A stretch of 64,000 bases of DNA from Fuerstiella marisgermanici (lineage in GTDB: Bacteria > Planctomycetota > Planctomycetia > Planctomycetales > Planctomycetaceae). Under the pieces are notes generated by a model. It did not search any database, was not told the origin of the DNA, and worked only from the letters and a program-made list of their open reading frames with translations. Within the stretch, counting starts at the first letter, position 1, and every line of letters begins with the position of its first letter. This document shows, piece after piece, positions 37,483 through 46,176 of this stretch. Where the stretch lies: positions 5,799,001-5,863,000 of the forward strand of contig NZ_CP017641.1 of the NCBI RefSeq assembly GCF_001983935.1. Direction: 5' to 3'. The position numbers and the translations under genes are program-made.

Positions 37483-39162
37483 ATGGCCGGACGATTGGGC
37501 GACATCCTGGTGAACCAGGGACACCTCGACGAATCTCAACTGGATGAGATCCTCTCGAAAGGTGGCGGCGGACGGCTGGGCGAACGGCTGCTAACCAGCG
37601 GCCTAGTCAACACCGCGCAACTCGGTTCGGCATTGTCTGAACAATTTGACGTCGAATACCGGACGCTCACGCCGCAGACGATCAAACCGCAAATCATTCA
37701 ATTAATCCCGGAATCATTCTCGCGGAAGAACCTGGTCGTGCCGCTGGAGGTTGCTCAGGAACGACTGACGCTGGCAATGGAATGCCCGGACGACATCGAA
37801 ACGATTTCCGAAGTGGAAATGATGACCGGCTATTCCATCGAACCCGTGGTCTCAATGGCTTCCGATGTGACAGCCGCTATCGACTTCGGATTTGACGATC
37901 GCCTTGTCGCTCGGCAAACCGTCGTCGACCTGCAACTCGCCGACTTGCGGGAAAAGTCGGACGAACTTGTCGACGATGCCGCAATCGCCGAAGAAGACGA
38001 ATCCGCTCCGGTGGTGCGACTGGTGCAGGCCATTCTGACCGGGGCAATCAACGCCGGCACCAGCGACATTCACCTGGAACCGCATAATCCGGAAATGCGA
38101 GTTCGCTATCGAATCGACGGCGAACTGCAGCAGGTGATGACGATTCCGAACCACATTGAAGATGCCATGGTGGCTCGCATCAAGATCATGGCCGACATGG
38201 ACACCACCGAAAACCGCCGCCCGCAGGATGGCAAGCTGTCCGTGACAGAAAACGGCAAGCGCGTCGGCTTTCGCGTGAGTTCCGTGCCTACGATTGACGG
38301 CGAAAAAGTGGTCATGCGACTGCTGGACGAAGGCGGCAACGTATTTGCGATGGACACCATCGGCTTTTCGGATTCTGATCGGCAGCGAGTCGACACGATG
38401 CTGGAAAAGCCTCACGGCATGATCGTCGTGACGGGCCCCACCGGTTCGGGCAAGTCAACCACGATGTACGCCATGCTGCGACAGCTGAATTCTGTCGCAC
38501 GCAATATTGTCACCGTCGAAGATCCCGTCGAATACCGACTGGACGGTATCAATCAGGTGCAGTCAAACAGTGAATATGGAATCGGTTTCGCCAACGCATT
38601 GAAGTTTATTATGCGTCAGGATCCGGACGTGATCATGGTGGGCGAAATTCGAGACCACGAAACAGCGACCACCAGCATCCAGGCCGCTTTGACGGGTCAT
38701 CTGCTGATCAGCACGCTGCACACTAACGATGCAGTTGGTTCCATCACGCGGCTAAACGATTTGGGAATTGACTCATTCAAAATCGGAGGCGCTTTGCTGG
38801 GGAGTATGGCTCAACGACTGGTCCGAGGCATCTGCCCAAACTGTCGGGTCCCCGACGAACCGAGCCCAAGTTTGATTGAGAAAACCTTCGGCCGCGTCGG
38901 GCTTCCCGTGACCGCGCCGATGTTTCGAGGGGCAGGGTGCGACCGCTGTCTGGGCACGGGTTACCACGGGCGCCTGCCAATCCATGAAGTGATGGTCATC
39001 ACGCCTCGTATGACGGAAGCCATCGAAAACGGGCTGCCACATACAAAGCTGCGCGAAGTCGCTTTGGAGGAAGGCATGCATGACCTTGTGCATTCCGGCC
39101 TGCAACTGGTGCTGGACGGCAGGACGACGCTGGAAGAAGTTTACTACAAAACAAGCAGCTAA
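37483..39162 (+). CDS. gspE: Type II secretion/type IV pilus assembly ATPase
   Basis: 559 residues. The N-terminal MshEN-like region (about 1-150; GRLGDILVNQGHLDESQLDEIL) is of the kind that binds c-di-GMP in some homologues, although key residues were not checked. The ATPase has Walker A GPTGSGKSTT near 318, an Asp box IVTVEDPVEY, Walker B VGEIRDHETA near 386 and the His box TGHLLISTLHTNDA. A zinc-binding tetracysteine set, CPNC near 450 and CDRC near 486, matches GspE/PilB rather than PilT. It energises pseudopilus assembly from the cytoplasmic face. Confidence 0.95.
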   Translation: MAGRLGDILVNQGHLDESQLDEILSKGGGGRLGERLLTSGLVNTAQLGSALSEQFDVEYRTLTPQTIKPQIIQLIPESFSRKNLVVPLEVAQERLTLAMECPDDIETISEVEMMTGYSIEPVVSMASDVTAAIDFGFDDRLVARQTVVDLQLADLREKSDELVDDAAIAEEDESAPVVRLVQAILTGAINAGTSDIHLEPHNPEMRVRYRIDGELQQVMTIPNHIEDAMVARIKIMADMDTTENRRPQDGKLSVTENGKRVGFRVSSVPTIDGEKVVMRLLDEGGNVFAMDTIGFSDSDRQRVDTMLEKPHGMIVVTGPTGSGKSTTMYAMLRQLNSVARNIVTVEDPVEYRLDGINQVQSNSEYGIGFANALKFIMRQDPDVIMVGEIRDHETATTSIQAALTGHLLISTLHTNDAVGSITRLNDLGIDSFKIGGALLGSMAQRLVRGICPNCRVPDEPSPSLIEKTFGRVGLPVTAPMFRGAGCDRCLGTGYHGRLPIHEVMVITPRMTEAIENGLPHTKLREVALEEGMHDLVHSGLQLVLDGRTTLEEVYYKTSS

Positions 39163-39167
39163 GAACC

Positions 39168-40316
39168 ATGTCCACGATTCTCACCACAAAACCTCAAGCC
39201 CGTTCACTTCTGGCCAGCGTTCGCGACAAACTTCATAGCGTCAAGTTTGGGGATGATGTCCGCGACCCGCTAAAGTTTCACATGAAACAGCCGGTGCTGG
39301 CGAGCTTGATTCATAACATGGCGATGCTTCTGGAGAACGGCTTGTCACTCCCGAAGGCGCTGGCAACGTTGTCAGCGGAGCCTTCATTAAGAAAGTACGC
39401 ATGGATACTGAACGCCGTTCGACGCAAGATCGATACCGGGGAACCGTTCAGCTCAGCACTGGCCGATTTCCCTCGAACATTTAACCGGCTGATTATCAGC
39501 CAGGTGCGAGTCGGAGAACGCAGCGGCAGCATGCCCGAAACGCTACGCCGAATCAGCGGCCAGTTCGAACGCAGCGGCGATGTGCGTCGCACAATCCTGA
39601 AGCGGCTGAGTTACCCCGCGATGATCCTGCTGGCCGGAACAGGGCTGATTATCTTCATGATGACTGTCGTGGTGCCCGAATTCGAAACCGCGTTCGCCGA
39701 ATCCGGCACCGACCTGCCGCTGATCACTCAGTTCGTCAGCGGCACCAGCCGATTTTTGTATGCGTATGGATGGATGGTCGTTCTGGCGGTAGCGGGGCTG
39801 TGGGGTCTATTCTGTCAGTCGCGCAAACGGCCTCAGTTTGCCGAATTCACAGACCGCATGGCGCTGCGTATTCCGATTGTTGGCCGTTGGATTCGCGATT
39901 ATGCCGTGCTTCAGTTCATCGATACTGCTGGCGTGATGATGGACTCCGGGTTTGTTCCCGTTGAAGCCATTCATGCGTCTGTAGACGGCATTAGCAATCG
40001 AGCCATGCGGAAGGTCATCGCCAAATTGACAACCGCCGTCCGCAGTGGCCAGAAACTCAGCGAAGAACTAAGCCGTCATCCAGACATGTTCCCGCCAACG
40101 ATTAGCCAGCTCGTGATCGTCGGCGAACAGACCGGAAACCTGTCCCATGCGACTCACGGCGTTCGCAAGCACCTGAGGCAACAACTGGAACAGCGAGTCG
40201 ATTCGGCGGTTTCGTTAATCGAACCGCTGCTTACCGTCGCGATGGCGTTTCTGATCGGTTGCGTTGTGATGGCCATCTACATGCCGATGTTCGACATGCT
40301 GAACGCAATGGAATAG
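39168..40316 (+). CDS. gspF: Type II secretion inner-membrane platform protein
   Basis: 382 residues. Two copies of the GspF/PilC domain (about 50-170 and 250-375), each followed by membrane segments: ILLAGTGLIIFMMTVVVP, WMVVLAVAGLWGLFCQ, and the C-terminal LLTVAMAFLIGCVVMAIYMPMF. Conserved features LENGLSLPKAL and RVGERSGSMPETLRRI with the later VGEQTGNLSHA are present. It anchors the ATPase and receives pseudopilins. It starts 5 bp after gspE. Confidence 0.94.
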   Translation: MSTILTTKPQARSLLASVRDKLHSVKFGDDVRDPLKFHMKQPVLASLIHNMAMLLENGLSLPKALATLSAEPSLRKYAWILNAVRRKIDTGEPFSSALADFPRTFNRLIISQVRVGERSGSMPETLRRISGQFERSGDVRRTILKRLSYPAMILLAGTGLIIFMMTVVVPEFETAFAESGTDLPLITQFVSGTSRFLYAYGWMVVLAVAGLWGLFCQSRKRPQFAEFTDRMALRIPIVGRWIRDYAVLQFIDTAGVMMDSGFVPVEAIHASVDGISNRAMRKVIAKLTTAVRSGQKLSEELSRHPDMFPPTISQLVIVGEQTGNLSHATHGVRKHLRQQLEQRVDSAVSLIEPLLTVAMAFLIGCVVMAIYMPMFDMLNAME

Positions 40317-40520
40317 TCCTTAAAAGGTCGGGGAAACCGTTATTGCGTCCGATAAATGGCGACCTAACTTTTCACTGACATGGGCAAAAGCGGATCGGCC
40401 GCTGCCGGTATCGAGCAAGCGCTCAAACACCGAATCACGCGCTCCGGAATTCGTGCCGCCAATTGGGAGCAGCACAGAGCCACGTGTTTCAGAAATCTTA
40501 GTCCGAGGGGGAATAGGAAT

Positions 40521-40868
40521 ATGTTGAAGAAGTCTCAGGCAACCCAGAAGAAACGTCGCGGTTTTTCGTTAATGGAAGTGATGTCAGCGATTGTCATCAT
40601 CGCCGTCGTCGCCACCGCCAGCGTCACTGGGCTATCGGCTTTGCGCGGTAAAGCCAATGCCAAGATGGACCAAACAAACATGGCGGAACTTAACAGCAAG
40701 TGCCAGGCCTATCATCTTGAACACGGCACGTGGCCATCCGCCAACATGAAGCAACTGGCCGACAGTGGTTATGTCGAATCGGCCAACTTCACAACACCTT
40801 TTGGTGGTCGTTACACGTTTGACCGTAAGCAGTTGACCGTCGTCAATCGTTACGCTCCGACGCCATAA
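40521..40868 (+). CDS. gspG: Major pseudopilin GspG-like
   Basis: 115 residues from ATG 40521 (AGGAAT just upstream; the longer frame from 40380 lacks family similarity). The class III signal peptide RRGFSLMEVMSAIVIIAVVA is cut after Gly by prepilin peptidase and has Glu at +5. The remaining 85 residues include MDQTNMAELNSKCQAYHLEHGTWP-like sequence resembling the GspG C-terminal domain, but shorter. About 200 bp without a gene separate it from gspF, so it may have its own promoter. Confidence 0.88.
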   Translation: MLKKSQATQKKRRGFSLMEVMSAIVIIAVVATASVTGLSALRGKANAKMDQTNMAELNSKCQAYHLEHGTWPSANMKQLADSGYVESANFTTPFGGRYTFDRKQLTVVNRYAPTP

Positions 40869-40886
40869 CAGGATTGAACTCTCCTG

Positions 40887-41348
40887 ATGAAACGGACTCC
40901 TCGCCACGGGCTGACGCTGCTGGAAGTGATTGCTGCACTGTCACTCATGGCCGCATTGGCCACGATTTCCGCCTCCGGTTTTCGAATCGCGGCGGTATCG
41001 ACGGTCGAGACCGCAACGAAGGCTCAGTCATTAAGGCTTGAGCTTGCTAAAACCCGTCGACTCGCCATTAAATCGGGCGAGTCGCACGGGATTCGCTTTA
41101 TTAGTGAAGGCAGCCGCATCGTGGGATTTGTGCCATATCGTCGGCGAAGCGATGGTGTGGAAGCTCGAGCCACACAACCGATTCGATTTTCTGACGGAAC
41201 AGCGGTCAGCGTTTCAGAGAAGGCTGTCGAATTCGCCGCAGAAGGTAACGCCGTACAGGCTTGCCAAATCAAACTCGCTGCGGAAGCTCGCACCTGGCAA
41301 ATTAGTGTCGTGCCCGTGACTGGTACGGTTGTGCTTCGGGAACTGTGA
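40887..41348 (+). CDS. Minor pseudopilin (GspH-like)
   Basis: 153 residues. The signal RHGLTLLEVIAALSLMAALA gives a prepilin cleavage after Gly with Glu at +5. The rest resembles GspH/FimT-type minor pseudopilins (LRLELAKTRRLAIKSGESHG). It starts 18 bp after gspG and should join the pseudopilus tip or shaft. The letter assignment (H) follows order and length. Confidence 0.8.
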   Translation: MKRTPRHGLTLLEVIAALSLMAALATISASGFRIAAVSTVETATKAQSLRLELAKTRRLAIKSGESHGIRFISEGSRIVGFVPYRRRSDGVEARATQPIRFSDGTAVSVSEKAVEFAAEGNAVQACQIKLAAEARTWQISVVPVTGTVVLREL

Positions 41349-41370
41349 TCGTTGTCCGCGATTGACCGCC

Positions 41371-41796
41371 ATGAATATTCAGACACAACCCGGAAAACGA
41401 AACGGTTCCGCACTGCTGGACATCATCGCCGCCAGCATTGTCACGGCGCTGGTTCTGGTCCCTTCCGTCAACATCATGCGCCGCAGCATGAACGTCAATA
41501 ACCGAATTGTGATTCGGCAGGAGATGGCCACGGCGTGCAGTAGTTTGCTCGAACAGCAAATGGCGGACGCCGCGCTGACGTTTCGGGCATTGAAGATCGA
41601 AGGAAGAACGTCTGTCAATACCGAGACGCTGGGATACCGAGTCATCCGATCCGACCATTCTGATTATGGCGGCATACCGAAACAGCTAATGGGCATTTCC
41701 GTCACGGTTTGGCACGACGCAAACAAAAACCGCCGCATCGACACGCAGGAATCGCGGTTCGAGCTCTACAGCAAAGTCGCCCGGACGGACTCATGA
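41371..41796 (+). CDS. Minor pseudopilin-like protein (GspI position)
   Basis: 141 residues from ATG 41371. The N-terminus KRNGSALLDIIAASIVTALV is pseudopilin-like, with Gly as the cleavage residue but Asp where Glu is usual at +5. The charged segment MRRSMNVNNR and a short globular part follow. It occupies the gspI position between H- and J-like genes and ends in a 4-bp ATGA overlap with the next gene. Similarity to GspI is limited; the call rests on the signal and on gene order. Confidence 0.72.
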   Translation: MNIQTQPGKRNGSALLDIIAASIVTALVLVPSVNIMRRSMNVNNRIVIRQEMATACSSLLEQQMADAALTFRALKIEGRTSVNTETLGYRVIRSDHSDYGGIPKQLMGISVTVWHDANKNRRIDTQESRFELYSKVARTDS

Positions 41797-42407
41797 AACC
41801 ACACCGCCACAAACAACTTTGCTGCAAGCGCGCTCAGCGATCCGGCCTGTCGCTGCTGGAGGTTACCATGGCGTGTTCGTTGGCAGCGTTGCTAATGACG
41901 TCCGTCGTCGGCATGCTGCACACCAGTCGGCAGGTTTGGGAACTCACTGACAACCACAGTTCGCGAATCAACTCGTTGCACGGAACGCTCAGGCACGCTT
42001 CACGAGAATTGCGATCCGCTCAATCGCTGCTGACGCTGGAATCGCGCAGCGGATATCCAGCAGTCCTCGAATTTCGCGATCGCAGCGGGCAAGTTCAGCG
42101 ATGGACACACGATCCCAAAAGCGAAACCGTGATGTGCGCTCGAGGCGGCGATACGGGAGTTCTGGCCGAGCATATTCACAGCTTGAATTTTCAGGGCTAT
42201 GCCGCCGACGCGAAAACTCCCGCCACACTGGCGAGCGGCATTCATTGCGTGCGTTGCACGGCCACGGTCAAACTCAAAAAGAAGAACGATGAAACCAGAA
42301 CGGCAGAGTGCTGGGTCTGGCTTCGCAGTCAAGGTCAACCGAATGGATCGCCGCCAACAATCCTGCCGTCCGAGAAACTGGCCGTGCAGCCTGCGCCGGT
42401 GCGTTGA
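41793..42407 (+). CDS. Minor pseudopilin (GspJ-like)
   Basis: 204 residues from ATG 41793 (ATGA overlap with the preceding stop). The signal RSGLSLLEVTMACSLAALLM fits prepilin-peptidase processing after Gly with Glu at +5. TLRHASRELRSAQSLLTLES matches the region after the helix in GspJ-type proteins, and the C-terminal part has two Cys (HCVRC) and basic stretches. It is one of the pseudopilus-tip components in type II systems. Confidence 0.8.
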   Translation: MKPHRHKQLCCKRAQRSGLSLLEVTMACSLAALLMTSVVGMLHTSRQVWELTDNHSSRINSLHGTLRHASRELRSAQSLLTLESRSGYPAVLEFRDRSGQVQRWTHDPKSETVMCARGGDTGVLAEHIHSLNFQGYAADAKTPATLASGIHCVRCTATVKLKKKNDETRTAECWVWLRSQGQPNGSPPTILPSEKLAVQPAPVR

Positions 42408-42939
42408 CCAATCGGCAATGGCATGCGGCCATCGGCGCGGCACGGTCATGCTGATCTGCATCTTCGTCAGCGGCCTGGTGTCGCTGATGGTCCTGGGAAT
42501 TTTGAATTCGCTGTCTGTTCAGGCCGACACAATGTCAGCCATCGAACAACACGAACAAGCGACGTACGTTGCTGATGCCGGCATACAGCACGTGACCAGC
42601 ATCCTGAAGTTCGACCCAAAATCGCTGGGGCTGAATCCGGACATATTTGCGAAGCCGCCGACGGTCGCGTCGCCATCAAGCCCTGTCGCAGCGGTGCTGT
42701 CTAATGCAGTGCTGACGAAAGCCGTAACACAACCAACCTTGTCGAAACCGATGTCGGGAGTCCTGAAATGGACCGATGCGGGCAGCACTGTTTCGACGGG
42801 AACCCCGCGCGGCTACACCGTGAGTGTAAGCATCAACGAAAAGGGCATCGCCACCATTTCCAGTGACGGCTTCGTCGGTGACGTTCATGCGCGGCGGACC
42901 ATGGTGGTGAATGATGCGTTTGGAAAGCAGGGAGGTTAG
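42343..42939 (+). CDS. GspK/PilX-like minor pseudopilin
   Basis: 198 residues if begun at ATG 42343, which has AAGG 8 bases ahead and overlaps the previous gene by 65 bp; other starts at 42289 and 42418 are possible. RRGTVMLICIFVSGLVSLMV is a pseudopilin-type signal without the Glu at +5, as in GspK. The segment ATYVADAGIQHVTSIL is the typical motif after the helix of PilX/GspK proteins. The remainder is Ser/Pro/Val-rich and ends with VHARRTMVVND. It likely caps the pseudopilus. GGGAGG near its 3' end serves the next gene. Confidence 0.75.
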   Translation: MDRRQQSCRPRNWPCSLRRCVDQSAMACGHRRGTVMLICIFVSGLVSLMVLGILNSLSVQADTMSAIEQHEQATYVADAGIQHVTSILKFDPKSLGLNPDIFAKPPTVASPSSPVAAVLSNAVLTKAVTQPTLSKPMSGVLKWTDAGSTVSTGTPRGYTVSVSINEKGIATISSDGFVGDVHARRTMVVNDAFGKQGG

Positions 42940-42943
42940 TGCG

Positions 42944-44521
42944 ATGAGCAAGTCGTCTACCGGAGCGGTTCCGCTACGAACTGTCGCGATGGAGTTGCGG
43001 CATTCTTCCATTCACGTTGTCGTCAACGACAGAAGAGGCGCGATCCGAGCAACTCACTGCCGCACGTATCCGTGGCGTCAGCAGGCCGCTGTTCTGAATT
43101 CTGACCAGGGTCTTCAGGAACTCACGATGGCGTTTGAAAAAATCGTCAAAGCTGAAAACCTGCAGGGACAGGCCGTCCGATTTCTACTCGACGGTGAATA
43201 CTGCGTGACTCGATATGTTCGCGGCACTGAACAGATTGTGAACGACCGACTGGATGAATTGGAGGCGAGGTGTTCACGATACCTGCTCTTGGGGCACGGG
43301 CGAAAACTGGCTGCTCGGCACATTCAAAAAACGGATGACGGTTCCGTGACTGGCTTACTGACCGTCGCGAACCAGAGAACTCTGGAAACACTTTCCAACG
43401 CGGCAGGCCGCACGGGTATTCAACTCACGAGTGTTACAGCGTCGATTGCCGTGATCGGGGAACTCGTCAACCGTCACTACCCAACCGATTGCAGAGCCGG
43501 TTTGTTGATCCGTCATCGACAGACGGGCGTGGACCTGGCCATCATCGACAACGGCCAGCTTCTGATGGACGTTCATCCCGTGCGCAACATGGACGACAGC
43601 GAAATCTGCTCGTACGTTGCTCACCGCATCGCACTGATGCAGCGTTTCTATCAACGCAACGCGCTTTCAAAGAACCGGCATCTGCAGAACCTGTTTTTCT
43701 GTGGCACATCTGAGGCCGCTCACCTATTGAAGGCGGCGTTCGCAGATTCCGATCTGCACGTTCACAGCATTGCGGAGCAACTGGAGCAGTCAGAGAGCAG
43801 CCTCGCTGGCGAGTCAGACGCATCGGAATACGCAGCCGTGATGGCTGAAATTTATTCTGCGGAAAACACGGCCGGCAATCATGGGCGGCCCAACCTGCTG
43901 GAGGGGCTAGACCGGCAGGTATCACGACCTCTGTGGCAGCTGCTGGCGCGGACCTTGTGGCCTGTGGCGGCGGCCGTCATTCTCGGAGTTCTGCTTAGCG
44001 GCCTCACCGCCAAAGAAAGCAGGCTTGCCGCCGTGAACCCGGAAGCCATCGCACGTCATCGCAAACTGGATCAACGGCGAAAGCACATTTTGCGAGACAT
44101 CACAATGCTGCGGGATCGAGCCGCTCACTTGTCGGCGATCGATCGGCAGGTGCGACACACAGACATCAGTCGGCTGCTGACATACGTCGGCAGTTGCCTC
44201 GCCGATGACGCCGGCCTTGCCGGGATTAGCCTGCAGCATGATGGCACACTGAAGCTTCAGGGTTCGTGCCCTCAAGAGAAAGACGTGTATGACTTCGTCG
44301 ACCATCTTGAAAAGCTGCCCGTCATTTTGAAGGCGTCACTGTCCGGAACCAGGTCTTCGGAAACCGGATCGGAGTCTCGCACTGAATTCAACGTCGACGC
44401 CATCGTGCGTCCCGTCAACGGCCGTGCTTCGGTGCCGCAGTACACGGACACCCAAGCAGAACAATCAGCGACGGACAAATCACGCCGTTCGGCCAATGCC
44501 AGGGAGCCCAACCATGGCTAA
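42944..44521 (+). CDS. GspL-like assembly-platform protein (PilM/PilN-type)
   Basis: 525 residues from ATG 42944 with GGGAGG ahead. Residues 1 to about 325 fit the actin-like cytoplasmic fold of PilM/GspL (ELRHSSIHVVVNDRRGA, LLIRHRQTGVDLAIIDNGQL, NLFFCGTSEAAHLL). One membrane span lies at about 337-355 (LWPVAAAVILGVLLSGL), followed by a coiled-coil stretch and a PilN-like periplasmic domain (LLTYVGSCLADDAGLAGISL). It links GspE to the periplasmic components. It overlaps the next gene by 8 bp. The tail after 470 is Ser/Thr-rich. Confidence 0.78.
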   Translation: MSKSSTGAVPLRTVAMELRHSSIHVVVNDRRGAIRATHCRTYPWRQQAAVLNSDQGLQELTMAFEKIVKAENLQGQAVRFLLDGEYCVTRYVRGTEQIVNDRLDELEARCSRYLLLGHGRKLAARHIQKTDDGSVTGLLTVANQRTLETLSNAAGRTGIQLTSVTASIAVIGELVNRHYPTDCRAGLLIRHRQTGVDLAIIDNGQLLMDVHPVRNMDDSEICSYVAHRIALMQRFYQRNALSKNRHLQNLFFCGTSEAAHLLKAAFADSDLHVHSIAEQLEQSESSLAGESDASEYAAVMAEIYSAENTAGNHGRPNLLEGLDRQVSRPLWQLLARTLWPVAAAVILGVLLSGLTAKESRLAAVNPEAIARHRKLDQRRKHILRDITMLRDRAAHLSAIDRQVRHTDISRLLTYVGSCLADDAGLAGISLQHDGTLKLQGSCPQEKDVYDFVDHLEKLPVILKASLSGTRSSETGSESRTEFNVDAIVRPVNGRASVPQYTDTQAEQSATDKSRRSANAREPNHG

Positions 44522-45152
44522 ATCAAAATTTCATACCTTCATGAACCATTCAGCGAATCGCACCTTGCTGTTTTGCACAGCCGTGACAATTGCGATCGTT
44601 GGGGTCATGCCGCTGGCCAATGCCTGGTTTGAACAGAGTAATCGCAGGCTCGAAGCAGACACCGTGCGATCAGAAGTTGGCGAACTGGAAGTCACGGTCG
44701 AGCAACTTCAGAACATGCTGGCGGATTGCCGCAACGAAACCGGCGGGCTCGAAGCTCAAATGATTGACGCGGCCCAGGCAGAAAAATTCCGCGACCAGAT
44801 CGTGGAGCTCGTGAGGACTTCCGACTGCCGGCTGCGAAACCTGACACTCGGTGAGCGGTCGCACCGCCGCTGCATGCAGGACGACAACCCCTTGTCTGAT
44901 GGTGACTTCAATCGGTTTGACGACGAGGAGTACATGACGCCGTACGAATTGGAATCACAGCCACTGGAATTGGTGGTAAGTGGCAGCTTTGAAAGCATTC
45001 AGGCGTTGTTGTCGAAAACTCAGGCGCTACAGCGTTTATTCAGCACTCAGAGTCTCGAAATTCACACCGACCAATCACACTCTGAAATCACACTTCAGTG
45101 GGAATTGACACTGTTTAGTCTTGTCGACAGCCCGGACGACGAACAGGAATAA
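44514..45152 (+). CDS. GspM/PilO-like assembly-platform protein
   Basis: 212 residues from ATG 44514 with AGGGAG ahead. A short cytoplasmic N-terminus and one membrane span (about 17-37, TLLFCTAVTIAIVGVMPLAN) are followed by a coiled coil (about 45-95) and a ferredoxin-like domain (LELVVSGSFESIQALLSKTQ). This is the PilO/GspM layout, which pairs with GspL/PilN. It is the last gene of the operon. An acidic patch DDEEYMTPYELES precedes the domain. Confidence 0.75.
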   Translation: MAKSKFHTFMNHSANRTLLFCTAVTIAIVGVMPLANAWFEQSNRRLEADTVRSEVGELEVTVEQLQNMLADCRNETGGLEAQMIDAAQAEKFRDQIVELVRTSDCRLRNLTLGERSHRRCMQDDNPLSDGDFNRFDDEEYMTPYELESQPLELVVSGSFESIQALLSKTQALQRLFSTQSLEIHTDQSHSEITLQWELTLFSLVDSPDDEQE

Positions 45153-45184
45153 ACACCGCGCTGGTGATAATTGGCCACGGTCGG

Positions 45185-45649
45185 CTATTCCCAGCCATTC
45201 ACCTTCAGGAACTGGTCCTTCCAGTAATAGTCCTCCAGAATTCCGTCAATCGGCCGCTGCATGATTTGCAGCGCCGCGTAGACGGCTTCGACGGTGGCAA
45301 GACCACCTGTCGGGTCCTGCGACACCTTCGACACGCGCGGATACGCCGTCGCGGTTGCGGGCAATGTTCGAACCGGAACGTGCTTGTAGAACGGTTCCAT
45401 TCTTGCGGCCAGCTTCCACGTGCCGTCCAAAACAAGTAATCCGGCGGCGGCGTCTTCAGACGATAGCTCTGGCCCGCCGAGTCCCAGCCGGATGTAGCCG
45501 TCCAGCGGCAAGTCCACCGGGTCGGGGAATTTCACAAAGTGAAAATCGTCTCGCCCGCGCAGCGGTTCGACAGAACATTTGCTGCGACGTTCTTTGGGAT
45601 GCACCACGATGATTGTTGGCGGCGCGACTTCGAAGTCCGATGAGGCCAT
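45185..45649 (-). CDS. Tsr3/DTW-like putative RNA aminocarboxypropyltransferase
   Basis: 154 residues. The segment [16 protein letters not shown] carries the DGTW motif, and [16 protein letters not shown] with [13 protein letters not shown] follows the layout of the SPOUT-like Tsr3/DTW superfamily, which transfers the aminocarboxypropyl group of SAM to RNA (Tsr3 in 18S rRNA, TapT-type DTW proteins in tRNA). The N-terminal [10 protein letters not shown] resembles the DPKKCSG stretch of Tsr3. It is shorter than Tsr3 and the substrate is unknown. It converges with the secretion operon. Confidence 0.6.
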   Translation of the reverse strand: MASSDFEVAPPTIIVVHPKERRSKCSVEPLRGRDDFHFVKFPDPVDLPLDGYIRLGLGGPELSSEDAAAGLLVLDGTWKLAARMEPFYKHVPVRTLPATATAYPRVSKVSQDPTGGLATVEAVYAALQIMQRPIDGILEDYYWKDQFLKVNGWE

Positions 45650-45723
45650 CCTGATTCACTTCAGAAATAACAGTGTGCACGCTGCACTCAACAAGAGCGT
45701 TGCCGCTCGACAGCTCTAAGCAG

Positions 45724-45988
45724 GCTTAGAACCCTAACAAAACCTGTGTGAGCCGCGACGTTTGTGGTTTCGTTTCAGGCAAGAAGTGAGGAGGAGGCGA
45801 CAAATGTCGTCGACGACGAACGACGCCGCCTGAGGCGGAACCACAAGCGGCCCGGAGGGTTGCGACGACAGCAGCCGATCTGCGGCGTCAGCGCTCCTCG
45901 ACGACATCTGTCGCCTCGTCACTTTTCCTTGCATCTCGACCACTGTCATCACAACGCGGCCACACAGGTTTTGTTAGGGGTTCTTAAG
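45724..45988. mobile_element. MITE-like imperfect hairpin element (about 265 bp)
   Basis: Terminal repeats 45732-45750 and 45961-45979 (19 bp, perfect) extend outwards with one-base bulges to TTA/TAA ends at 45726 and 45987. Further inner pairs follow in order: GCCGCG/CGCGGC, GTGGT/ACCAC (45764-45768 with 45939-45943), 45779-45789 with 45919-45932, 45795-45813 with 45898-45916, and 45822-45829 with 45882-45889. The element thus folds into a single long hairpin with a loop of about 50 nt. It codes for nothing, and no transposase is in the window. It is bounded by the Tsr3-like gene and a small coiled-coil gene. Confidence 0.75.
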
Positions 45989-45999
45989 ATTCAGCCACA

Positions 46000-46176
46000 T
46001 CAGGCGTTCTTGATTTTTTCGATTTCCGCCTGGTAGCCGGCCACTTCTTTCTCCAGTCGCGGCACGTCGGCAGGGTCGTCAGGTTGGTTCTTGGCGGCGG
46101 AAAGCAGCGTTTGTGCCTTCTGCATCTTATTCTTAAGCGCTTCGATTTGCTTCTTTTGCTTCTTGTTCAGTGCCAT
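46000..46176 (-). CDS. Small charged coiled-coil protein
   Basis: 58 residues from the ATG at 46176: NKKQKKQIEALKNKMQKAQT, then LLSAAKNQPDDPADVPRLEK and a final helix ending KIKNA. The two Lys/Glu-rich helices are predicted to form a coiled coil; there is no signal peptide. A frame extending to 46272 adds an unrelated Cys-rich stretch. The stop lies 12 bp beyond the hairpin element. The function is not recognised; it could bind RNA or another protein. Confidence 0.6.
   Translation of the reverse strand: MALNKKQKKQIEALKNKMQKAQTLLSAAKNQPDDPADVPRLEKEVAGYQAEIEKIKNA

Noticed and set aside
34135-45152. Type IV pilus instead of type II secretion
   Set aside because: There is no PilT-like retraction ATPase and a full set of G/H/I/J/K-type pseudopilins is present, so type II secretion fits better, although PilM/N/O/P-like traits are shared by both.
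45764-46036. 90-residue plus-strand open frame
   Set aside because: It runs through the hairpin element and into the small coiled-coil gene antisense; a by-product of the inverted repeat.
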